Origin: Centroberyx gerrardi
Lineage: Eukaryota > Chordata > Actinopteri > Beryciformes > Berycidae
Assembly (NCBI RefSeq): GCF_048128805.1
Contig: NC_135997.1
Span: 16,824,116-16,888,115 of the forward strand
Direction of reading: 5' to 3'
Length of the DNA stretch: 64,000 nucleotides
The notes under the pieces were generated by a model. It worked only from the letters and a program-made list of their open reading frames with translations, had not been told where the DNA came from and searched no databases. A program made the translations under genes and the position numbers. Below are positions 21,535 through 33,692 of the stretch, in pieces (the stretch's first letter is position 1; every line of letters begins with the position of its first letter).

Positions 21535-24500
21535 GTCTGTTTCTCACTAAACTCTGCTCCCGGACACGGAAAGTTTGCATTGTGTGTAACGACAGCTTTT
21601 TACTCGCAGATGTCTGATGTCCTGACAGACTTCACCAAACTAAAAAGTTGTGTCTGTCAGCGGCAGCAGGCTGCAGTAACAAACCGCGTAGCCTAAATCA
21701 GGCGGTACGCATAGGTGATAAAGTTGTGCTGCTTTTAACTTAACTTGTAACTTCCAGTTCAGACCTAATAAGCTGACGACTGCATCTTGTAAAATCCCAT
21801 CTCAGAGTTTCTCCATGTCCATGTGCTCAGTGTAGCTCAGCCTTCTTAGTCTTTTCTCTCAAATCCTCATTTCCTCCTGGACAATATGACAACGTAGATT
21901 GATACAAAAATATTTTGTGAGTTTTATTGATTTTTGCCTTTACCGAGATCTTTTTACTTGAATAATTTCTCATTTGATTGTTAAAAAAAAATGCAGTGGA
22001 TAATCACATTTTTCAGCTGTAAGTCATTGCGTCATTGAAGTTAATCTTGTCCAAAGCCTGCACACCAAAGATGAAATCATCGAGATTATAATCAAGACGA
22101 ATCATTGATTTAGCCTAGCATATGATTTGGCAGGCTGCAAAATAACCTTGCTGTGTCAACTATCCTGATGATTTAAGTAGGCTCAATATACTAATCAAAG
22201 GGTGTGTCGCGGTTTGATCGAGTTTTAAGAATCAGCCGTAGAGAACCAAGGCTTTTAATGCCAACCAATAAACATTTAAATATATCACACAGTTACGTGG
22301 GGAGATTTTTTTAGTGTTCTTATATATATGTAGGGTAATTTTTTTCTTATTCCGTAGCACCTGAAATGCAAAAACGGACATTTAAGACACAAGCCTATAT
22401 TCAATTAGGCTGCTGCGTGAATTATGAGAGAGACCCATAGGAAAATAATGTATTTTTCAGTTAAAGTGGCCTCATTAAAGGAAATAAGGAAAAAGTAGGT
22501 AATCCAATAGGCCTGTTGAAAATAGCAACAAGTATCAGACCATACTGTAAAATCCTATTTTTCTATGATAGGCTTTATTCTATTATGTTTAAGTTCAAAA
22601 CATTTCTTGTGGTACTGAGTTGAATAGCTCTCTATTTAAATCAATGTTTTATAAATATTAAAGTGAAGTGACATCTAAACTCACTCACACTCACAATGGA
22701 CATCAATGGGAAAGGCTGAATTTGTGTAAAAACAAAAACAATCTATTTTTTGCATAGCCTTTTCTTTTAATGACATTATTGATTACAACATTTTTAGGAT
22801 TTCCAAAAGTGTGACAACTCTCAGATTAGTCTAAAGAATTGCCTGTTGTTTGAATGAGGCGCTGCAGTTCCATTGTCTCTTGTAATTATATGGCAATAAA
22901 TACAAAGTTGCTTTAGTGATGAAAGTGGCTCGTTCTCACACATAAAAAAGTCTATATTGTGAGAGAAATGTCCTGATATTGTTATCAGAGCAGTTTCTGG
23001 CCACCTCCTCAGCAGTGTGTGGGTGGGAGAAAAGGGATGCAGAAACAGCTGGAGAAAGGAGTTTGAGTCAAACAAAGAACATTATTCTTATTCATTAGTC
23101 TTGACACTTTCCCCGTTGCAAATTATGTAGAAAATATACTCTAACTAAATGGAGGCATTAATCAGAGAGGCATTAATTAAAACATCTAGCCATATTTGAG
23201 GATGTATAGGCCCTATATTTTGCGATAATGCGTTTCAATATTTTGCCATCTAGATAAATAAATATGCCTACCTACACAATAGCATCATTTGAAGCATTAA
23301 TAAATCAATCATCTTATTAAATTATTAACTTATTAAAGATTTAGAGCCTAGAGAGTGACTTTTGGCCCTTCACAAATGCTGAATTAGTGAACACAGACTA
23401 TTGAAAATTGCCCTCTTATGAATTATTTTGTAGCCTGTTTGTTGCCCATAATAACATCTTTGTGAAATGTCTTGATAGTGTTTTTTTTCACATGTTATGG
23501 ACTCATTGGGACACTTTAAAGTCAATTTAAGTAAGTAGTTTAAGGCCGTTTAATACAACAGTTTTGATATGATTTTTGTAAAGCTTTACACATGCTAAAC
23601 TGATTTTGGTTTGCAGACTCTTCATCAGCCTAAACAGCCAGGATATATTGCCGTGTTGTTGCCATAGAAAGAGTCTTTTAGTTGCAGAACAAGTGTTTTT
23701 ATGATTGTGAGATTAAAGGGCAGGTCTCATAGAGGGCAGATTAATGATAGTGTGGTGTAAGTTCATTCAGTGCTATAATTGCTCTGTGTTAACACAAACC
23801 TCAATGTTTTAAGTGCAAAGGGCACACTGCTGCAGCACCGTAAAGAGTGCTAGCATGAGCAGGGAGAGCTGGGATTGTACAAGCCCGCTCTGTCACGTTA
23901 TAAGCTTTCCATTCCTTCACAGTGCCGAGTGCTGCTTAAAGCAATGGACACGACGGTGTACAGCAGAAAATTTAGGGAGCGACTTGGTGAATTAACCCCC
24001 AGGAATTTGGATCATCCAGTCCCTGTTGGCTTGGTGGACACAGGGGGCAGGAGGGCCCTGATTTATGGGCACCCCTGGGCTCTCCTCACACCCTGTTCCT
24101 GTTCTCCACCCCACTGGCTGCTGGGGGAAGAGGGAACGCTGTTCACCAGCCTGGTGGATGGAGCTGCATGCTTACAGCACAGATTTCCCCCACATACTGT
24201 TTTTTTATTTTTTCAGTTTTTATGCAATACAAACCTTTTTCTTACTTATATAAGAACTCAAAGATCTTGATAAATTGCAACGATTAACTCACCATGACTG
24301 CACAAAAAAATCACCATTCTTTGTTTTGCAAGGCAAAGATTACACCTGAGTGGCCCTGGAAACATAGATATGGCCGAGATCATTACTTAACAGGTTTGCT
24401 TCAATTCCGGAGAGGTATGAGATAAAAAGGCGTTATTGCAGACAAGGGTTGCCCCTTGTCCTTTTCACCGAGTCATGAACTGTTCACCGTCAAAGACACT

Positions 24501-27500
24501 TTGTGTGATTGTGTCAGTGAAGCTATCTTCCTTGCTGTGTGCATCTATATACAATTATGCAGATGGGGGTCCTGTGAATAGTCTACTTACATCTCCCTGT
24601 GCTTTGTTAGCAGAAGCGGTACACTTTTCACTCTCCCTTTCTCTTTTAGCTAAAACCACAAAGAAGAAATCTTTCTCTCGGTTGTCTTATCCCCTGCCCC
24701 CACATTGCTATTGCTAGAAGGCTCAAACAGCTGGGCAGCAAGACACAGAAACAGTTTCAAGGTTGATAGTACCACTAAGGAAGCCATAAATTAGAGAAGC
24801 CTGATGGCTATTTATTGATGTTTTTCACTTGTGAAAAGGTAGAGGAGAGAAACTCTGTTGTATGTATAATTAAGGCAAACAGAGGAAGCTTACCCAGTTC
24901 TTTACTGGGTGATTGCGGTGGCCTTGGTGGTTTCTCACACCACTCAGTGATTATGTGTTGTTAAACCAGACACTTATAGCGGGATAAATCTTACAGGATT
25001 GGAAAAAACACACACCTCTGGTTCATTTGCTTTTGCTTTGAAAGAACAGTCTGTAAAATTTGAGGCAAAAAGGCAACAGAAAAGTCAGTTTAAAAAGTCA
25101 GTTTATACTCCCAGTCTTTATTTTGATTGAACTGCACCACTAGCAACCATAAAGCACGAGAACAGAAGCAACAAAAGTTAATGTTAAACTTGAATCACTT
25201 GTGGCGTGATTGTAGTTTAGTTCACTGATAAGCATGTGCATGCTGAAATCAGTGCTGAAAGAATTTGTTTTGTAATGCAGATTTAGTTTTATCACTAATC
25301 GTCTAATAGGGCAGTAACATAGAAAAACAGTGCAAACCTGTATGACGGCTATAAAGCGTTCACAGGCATGCAGAGCCAGATTCAGTGACCAAATTCAGTG
25401 GCCTTGTTCATTGTGCTCATACAGATCTCTTAATCTAATCAACAGTTATAAATTTTCTTTGTTGCTTTGCTCATGGTGCCTTTAGTACACTTTCACCATA
25501 GGAACCTGTGCAAAGACCTGTCTGTTGAAGACCCGTGTTTTTGTAAAGTAATCTATGCAGAGACATCCACTCAGTTTGGATGAATAAGAGGCCCCATCAA
25601 TCTGTCACTGATTGAGATAGTACAGATGGAGGCTTGGGGCTCCCCAATGCTAGGTGCTGTCCACCAGGGTGTAAATTATGACCCTGTCTCACTGTGTGGG
25701 TTAGTGGCCCTGCCTCGCCAGAGCCTGACCTGCAGTTCTGGAGTTTTTCACTTCAAAACCACCATCTTACTGCGATCAAGATCAAACAGAGCCAAAGTTA
25801 GGGGATACTGTGCAACTAAATGATTTATCACAACAAGCACAGCTAGAATTCTCTCTCGCTCCCCCCCTCTCTGAGTCTTTGCTTACACAATCTCCCTGTT
25901 CTCACACACATGGCCACATACTCTAAAACACACATCTTTGATTGTGACAGGGTAAGTGTGCACCGCCATTAATATGTCCATTGGTGTGAAATGCCTACTT
26001 GTGCAGTGAGTGTAAATTATCGTCTTAGCAGACACGTCAACATCGTGTCCCCTGTCTCTTAATCACTGTTTAAGGAAGACCGGTGACAGGGAGGTTACCC
26101 TGTTAACTTCCCATACCTTCAGTCTGCTGCCCGCTTGACAAGGAACGTGTAAATCCTTATGGTGTCATTATGAAAAACACTGGGCTTCATAAATCTGTTT
26201 GAATAGGCTCTTTCCCCCGAGAGCAGACACAGAAGCGCTTTTCTAGATGTTTACTCAGAGGTGCAAAAGCATCAATGCATGTATTTCCTGAAGATTTCTT
26301 CTTTCTCCACTGATCCCATGAGTAAAAAATACATAAACACTAAAACTACACTAAAAGTTCTTCTTTAAACATTTCTTTGAATTGAAATTTAAAGAATGGT
26401 TAAGGGAGAGGAAACTCACTCACCAAACCAGAATTGAAAAAATATCAGTTGTGCAGTGATTTAATTTCATTGTTGGTGCATGCAAATTAGAATGTAGCAT
26501 TTGTCTTGAAATCAGTGTATTTTGCTTTGTCTTTAAATCTTTTTCAACAATTTGAACAGTGGATTTTAGATGAACAAGGCTCTACTATATTCTCTCTAGT
26601 AAATAATCTAGTGATAAAACAAGTTCTCTGCTCTGCTCGTATATTTAAAAATGGAAAATGGTCCAACTGTCAAAACCTTAGCGTCCAATAACAGCCAGCA
26701 GGTCCATGTTGAAGATCTTGGGATGCACCTTGGGATTGATTTCAACTACTGACATGATTTACCATGAAAGAGGCTTAAGTCATGAAACATGCACCCATTG
26801 GATCAGAATCTGTCCAGGATTTATGTCTTCCCTCTCATGCAGTTAGATACAAAGGTATTCAGCTGGAAAAAGCGATGGTAATGTGTAATGCCCCTTTTTG
26901 GGCTTCACAAACTGGCATTAAGACATTAGCATCATATAGGCCTACTAAAGGCTTTACAGCTCAACTGGCACACCAATGGTATCCACTGCCTGCCACGGTT
27001 TCTGACTACTGGAAGAAGTGAATAAGAAGTTAATTCCAATCACAGTCTTGCGTTAAAGTTTTGTTTCTCACATAACTTTAGAGTCAGAGTGAACAACTCT
27101 CTCACCACTTGCCCACACACAGGCGAGACAAAGACGTTTGCCAGTCGGTGACAGCGAGGTCGCCCTTGCCAAACGCAGGAGCGCAGGGTGGCATTGTCTC
27201 TGGGTGTGTGAATGAAAAACATGAAGGCTCCACGGTGTCAGACATGTGGAGAGGAGTGGGGGAAAAAACACCAGCTGGTCTCCAGTTTCACATGCTCTCC
27301 GCTCACTTGTAACAGTAGTAATTATAAATGTTTTGAAACGTATCCAGAAACAGAAAGGAAATAGAGGTCCTGTGATAGGAGAGGATATGAAACTTCCTGC
27401 GCAGACTAGGGTTGCAGGTGCCCGGGTAGGATCCGTCTGGCTTTGGATTCTTGGCGTGTTGTGTATAAACACACACATATATAACCCTCCTCCAAAAAAA

Positions 27501-29118
27501 GACAAGAACTGAGTACCATTACATATTCCTTCAGCCTGAAGCATCTGAGCCGTGAGAAGAAGCAAGCAGCCAAACAGATGTTTTGCTGGCTGCAGTAAGT
27601 ATTTTGGCATACCCTGCTATCCCTTACTTCCCATTGCTGTGCACTCCCAAAAAAACAATTGAGTAAACTTATTAGCACAAGAAATCCAGCTAAGTTTGGT
27701 TAAGTCAACATGCAAATTTCAGTTAAATTAACATCCCACCAATTTGCTACAGCACGCACTGTAGCAGTGCGCCTGTTGAAGTCATTATGTTTCATTAAAA
27801 TGTACAAAATCTTTCACAATGGCAGATAAAACTACAGCATCTCTGTCAAATTAACTCAAATGCCTCATTTAAATGAATGAATAACTAAGTAGGAACTAAT
27901 TATTAGTAGTTAATTTGAAACTGTGAGCATATAATGGCAGAAAAATGTATGCTCACTTTTAAACATGTTCGTGTCTAATCTTTTTATCATCCAGATAGCC
28001 AGGCTCTCTCTGGATGATATGACTGACAGCTTTTGCAGGAAAGCATGGGAGTTGCTAAATGCTTGCAGCTGCCCTGTGGCCCATGCATAAAGTCTTGACC
28101 TATCTGCTTACTGTTCTGCTCCCATCCGCACCAGGCCTCCTCGTTGTGTGTCGGGATCACATATCACTGCTTTTTTTTTGTCAGTTTTTATGCATTTTTA
28201 TTAGTTTTTGAGATAAAGCAGGCAGTGCACAATGTTTACGTGGGACTTTTCTAATTTAACAATTTATATTGATCTTTGCTTTTTCATGCCAAGATTATTC
28301 TTAAAACAAAATGTGGGATAAATTATATAATGGGGTTACATTTTGTAAGCTTTGATTGCAGAGTAGAAAATAGTTTATTTCACAAATGTTCTTATCATAC
28401 CTTACAATGTTTGGGTTCCAAGTTAATTCTTTGCACTCATAGGTGATACTGAATTTTATAAACATGAAACCGTCATGTGAGGTGATAGTAATGGCCCCAC
28501 AGGGAATGGGAAAGAAAACACTATTTATCATTTGAAAATGTGCACTCTTGCACTTGGTTTTTCATTCTTGTGTTCTTTGCCCCTCTTCCAAATGATCCTA
28601 AAAGCAATTTTAAGAAACCTTGAGAGTTGATTTATAACTTAGTCCTGTCATCTTAATCAAGTCTCTCAATGGAACGAGACAAAAGTCTAACACCAGTCCG
28701 AGCCCAGAGAGGGCCGAGCCAAACGGCGGCTGACAGTTGTCCTTTTCTGGCCGTGATTTAGATGGCGGCCTGGTCCACTGTTCTCGTGCTTCATCCGTTC
28801 TCCTTTAGCAGTGTCTTGTGAGAGGGGTTACGCCATGCATAAAGCTACCCATGGTCTGCATTCTTGCTCAGACTGTTGAGGCTGTCAGGGGGCTCCTCTG
28901 ATTTAGGGTGCCCCACTACAGTGGCCCCTATAAATTTAAAAACTAATTCTGTGCTCTACAGGACTTTCTGTTTTTGTAGCTGGCCCTCTGCTCCTTATCG
29001 TTACTGACAATTTTATGAAGTGCCCTTAATGAGCGGCAGATTAAAGGTGGAAGGCGCCTGAGAATACCGGGCTGGGAGAGAGAGAACCCTCTGGTCTGTG
29101 TCTATCTATTGTCAGCGT

Positions 29119-29164
<46 letters not shown>

Positions 29165-32100
29165 TGGGGGTGGGGTGGCGGGAGTTGGGGGGCTAGTACA
29201 AAGGAATAGGAGAGGAATGAGTCTGTTAAGTATGGTTCTGTGCAGTGGTACACACAGATACTGAACACCTTAAACGTCTGCATGTGAGTTATTCATATGC
29301 AGAGTTCTGCTTCTTCTTCTAGGCCATGATGGGAGTGAAGAAGGGGGGAGGGAGGCAGAGCGGCGTGTGCACTGTGACTTGAACAGTTTTCAAACCGCTC
29401 AAGGCATTTTATACCTGCTAGAAAGTAAACACGCCTAACAGTTTACAGCCAATTAAATAGTACTTACAGCTCTGAGTTTATGGAGGTAAACATGTTGGAG
29501 AGTTAGGGAGGCCTGGGCCAGCGGGACACTTGAACCCTGCTCTCAGGTTCGCTCTCAGTGTATCTGCACTCCTCTAAAGTAAAAGGACGGTAAGAGCATA
29601 TGTATACACAGAGGGATTTGTGCCAGCAGATGTTCTCCTTACACTCTATCTATCAGACAGACTGACAGCCATTAAAAACAGTGTGTGAGTAGTCTGCCTA
29701 ATGGATCTAAACATGTCAGTGAGGAAGGAGCTTTTTTTTTTTACCGAACTCTTACATAAGTTATATTTGCAATTTCACCTCACACCTTGTATGTTGCTCC
29801 GCTTTTCATCACCTCGCGATGGACTCATCATTGGAAACACTCTCTAAAACATTTCTTTGAGATAATTCCCAGTTTTCTTATGCCATAAACATTTATTTTT
29901 CTTTTTGGTCCTCAATAGATGTTGAATGTGTCCTGTTTGGAATCCCAGGCGGTTGTTTAACGGAAGGCTTGCTTTAACGCATCACAGAAACCAAGCGCGG
30001 CACGTGTTTTATGATCTCGTAAACGAGCAGCGATGTTGTGAAACGTGTGTCTGTGCTTGAGGGAGGGAGTGGGGGTGTCTGGTGTCTGATAGGGATTTAT
30101 CTGCCCCCCACCCCTTTGTCTGGATGGTGGAGCACTCCCCAGAGAGCAATGCTGGACAGGCAGGAATCTCTGTCCAGATTTCCAGAGATTCTCCCATATC
30201 CCTTACACAAGACCTTAGAAGTACCGGCAGGAAGGGCCGCTGCCTGTGGCCTGTTAGTCTTTCACAGTCTTCACTACAAGCACCTCACTGCAGTCAATGT
30301 AGTGCAATGAAATGATTATGCAAAATCACAATTATTTAAAATAACAAAGGTCGGCCTTATTAGGTGCCGTCGTTATCTCCCACTCAAAGCTCAGAACATT
30401 TTCAAATTGTATCTCTGCAGTAAATACAATTGGATTTCTGCAGTATTTCCACTTGTGCAGTTTTCATTTAATTCTTATGAAGAAACTACATTCACCCCTT
30501 CACATCCCATCTAGATTCACTGTGGCCCCTCATGCCTTCACCAGTATTAAAGAGAGATGGAAATGGCAGATTAAGTTCTGGAGAGTCATGCTTGTGCAAT
30601 CGGCGCTCCTGTTTCCCGTTGTTTTGTGTCTGTTTTCTAAAAACTGCATGTTTTTCCCTCCCCTGCAGATTTTCATCAACAATGAGTGGCAGGACTCTGT
30701 TAGTGGGAAGGTCTTCCCCGTCTACAACCCAGCCACTGGAGAGCAGATCTGTGAGGTCCAGGAAGCAGAGAAGGTACTTTACTGCTCAGCATAACATCTT
30801 CTGCCTGCCTTTTCCAATGAAAACAAGGTTATCTTACTCCAGATATTTTGACAATAAAAAATGTTTTTCTTCTCCCTACAGCCTGGCATCCTTTTCCTTC
30901 ACTGTGCATGTGTGAACTGTTTGTGTCCAAAAAATTAAGAAAAGCAAACATGCACTATGAGTTTAGTCTAATGTGGTTTGGTGAGCTGGCAGTTGTTCTG
31001 GTCCTTCCCTAATTCATCACCTCTGGGTGGAATAAATGAACTGGACAAAATATTTAAGCGTGAACGGACAGACAGATTGCATTAGTCTCAGGGAGTGCAA
31101 AAACACCTGTTTACTGGGTTAGGTTATATGATTAAAATGTTTCCCTGTTTTTCTTCTCCCAGGCTGATGTTGATAAAGCAGTGCAGGCGGCTCGCCTCGC
31201 CTTTTCCTTGGGCTCGGTATGGCGGAGGATGGATGCATCTGAAAGGGGCAGACTGCTGTCCAAACTGGCTGACCTGGTGGAGCGGGACAGCGTCTATCTA
31301 GCAGTAAGTGGACAGACTATTAACATTACTCTGAGCCTGTTAGTCATGAAAGAATTACATGGCTTTTTATTTTGGTTGAGAGAGGTTAAGTTACTTTCCA
31401 CATGGCTATGATGACAATAAATCATTTTAACTACTTGATTATTACACTTAAAGAGAACATGGTACTGTAACTTAGGGGCTATATTTGAAGTTTGGTGTTA
31501 TCTTAGTGTCCCGTTTCACCCTTGGGATAGTGTAAAGACTGGAGCAGAATGGAATTATATAAGGATCACAAGGTTATATCACACATTTCTCAACCGTCTC
31601 CCCCATCTCTCTTCAGACTATTGAGTCACTGGACAGTGGGAAGCCTTTCCTGCCCACCCTGTTTGTGGACCTCCAAGGAACCATAAAGACACTAAGATAC
31701 TTTGCTGGATATGCAGACAAGATCCACGGCACTTCCATTCCAATGGGTAAGACCACTTCATGTCCCCTTAGCTCCCTTCAAGTGCATACAGAGGAGTTTC
31801 TAAGGGTCACTCTTCAGTTTCAATGAAATGGAACTGAGGCAGATTATTGAAGAGGAAGAAAGATATTGGAGGATTGTAGGTGGGTCAGGACTGGTAAGGT
31901 GACGATAAGCAGAGAAGCAATCTTCTCTCTAGGGACCATCTAGAGATGAACACTGGGGATCGGCACAGAGGTAACAGACCCACTCCCTGGTCTTTTATCA
32001 ATCCAAACACAAACGTTCGCTGTCCTGGGGAGGCTGCCGCCAGTGCAGCCCATTGCACGCCTGTGAATCAGGTGAAGGTGGGGGTGGAAGAGGGGAATGC

Positions 32101-33648
32101 TGGCTGGCTGTTTCAACAGGAAGCACAGCAGCTTTTCTAAAAAAAACTAAAAAAAAAAAAAAAAAACACGTAACAAAGAGACAAAGCATTGGCAACCTCC
32201 TGACACCACTATATTGTCCCACTCAAAGCTTCTCTTGTATTCTGCAGCCAAACCAACCATGGTCAGCATTTTCCCAGGGTTTTGGTTCAAGCTTTAGTCC
32301 TCTAGTAGAATTTCAGAGCAAACAAACAAGTGTATTCCTGTAGCTTGTATGAGGTGGACTTGTCACTCATTGTATTTGTTCACCTGACAGGGTGAAGTGA
32401 AGGATGGCGGTCTTCTATAGTCCGCTTTGGCTTCTATTCCTCTTGTATGTTGTGTTCAGATTGTGGTGTTAACTTTGCATTATGGACAGTATCACATGAA
32501 TGGGGAGTCTCATTATGTTGAGCCTCTCTGGCTACACAGTTTTATCTAGTTTACATTACATGTTCCAAATTGAAAGATAAGGCATCTGCAATCCTCTTAC
32601 TTACTGGTAAAACAAACAGTGCTCACAGTGGAACTCTTCCTGCAAATTGAATGTCTAATAGGTTATAGTTTTATCCCCCAAACAAAAATGGCTCAATATT
32701 GAAAGACCCAGCATCCAGTTTGGGATCACAGAAAAAAAAGTTGAAATATAGGAGCCTTTACTGCAGTTGAAAACGATTATCTGGCTTGCTATCTACCATT
32801 TACCACCCAAGTCTAAATGCAGCATGAGGCAATGTTTCATCAGATAAGGACTGTTGTAATAATCAAACTTGCATTTTTACACACATTTCTCAATGTCAAT
32901 TGTTTTTAGTAGGATTGTGGGGAATGAACAAGCATGGCACACCCTCAATAAGTACCTCCTTTTACTGGAGTAATGCAAGAGGAATGAACAAACTCTTCCA
33001 GCTTAACACCCATGGTTCCCTATGACCTAAAACAGTTACACACATGCCTTTGCTGTTGGATGTTTGAAGCGTAATTTAATCTCTCATCAGGGTAATGTAA
33101 CCAAGAATGATGTGTGTGGTTTCATTTCGAAATTAACACGTTGCGTCCATGACAGTGGGGATATCAACTAGTGACACTTCATGCATTGTTCCAACTTAAG
33201 ATTACTAAAGGTACAACTTCATGACCCTGTTTTCTCTTTGTGTGTGTGTGTGTGTGTGTGTGTGTCTGTGTGTCTGCTTGTCTGCACGTGTGTTCCTCCA
33301 CAGATGGAGAGTATCTAACATTCACCAGATATGAGCCCATTGGAGTTTGTGGACAAATTATCCCTGTGAGTATGACCTTTCCTCAGAGTGAGACGCATGA
33401 CGGATACAGACAGACATACAGGCACGAAGAAAAATAGATTACAGTGAAAGGGCTGAATTTAAGAGGGATGTTGGTGATTGGTTGTCTGGAGGTAAGGGAC
33501 AGAGACCGAGGCCTGTTTGTTGAAATATATTGCACAGTTTCCTGGAATTCTCTGATGCACTTTTTAGGTCAGTGTGTATTTGGGTAAATCCATTGGCAAA
33601 CCCAGAAAATTGTGGCGGTTGAGTGATAGAGAAAGAGAGAGAGAGAAA

Positions 33649-33692
<44 letters not shown>

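Noticed and set aside
27068..27610. A 180-codon open frame on the minus strand inside aldh1a2 intron 1
   Set aside because: No recognisable domain, no splice context, Ser/Pro/Thr-rich chance composition, and antisense within a well-defined intron.
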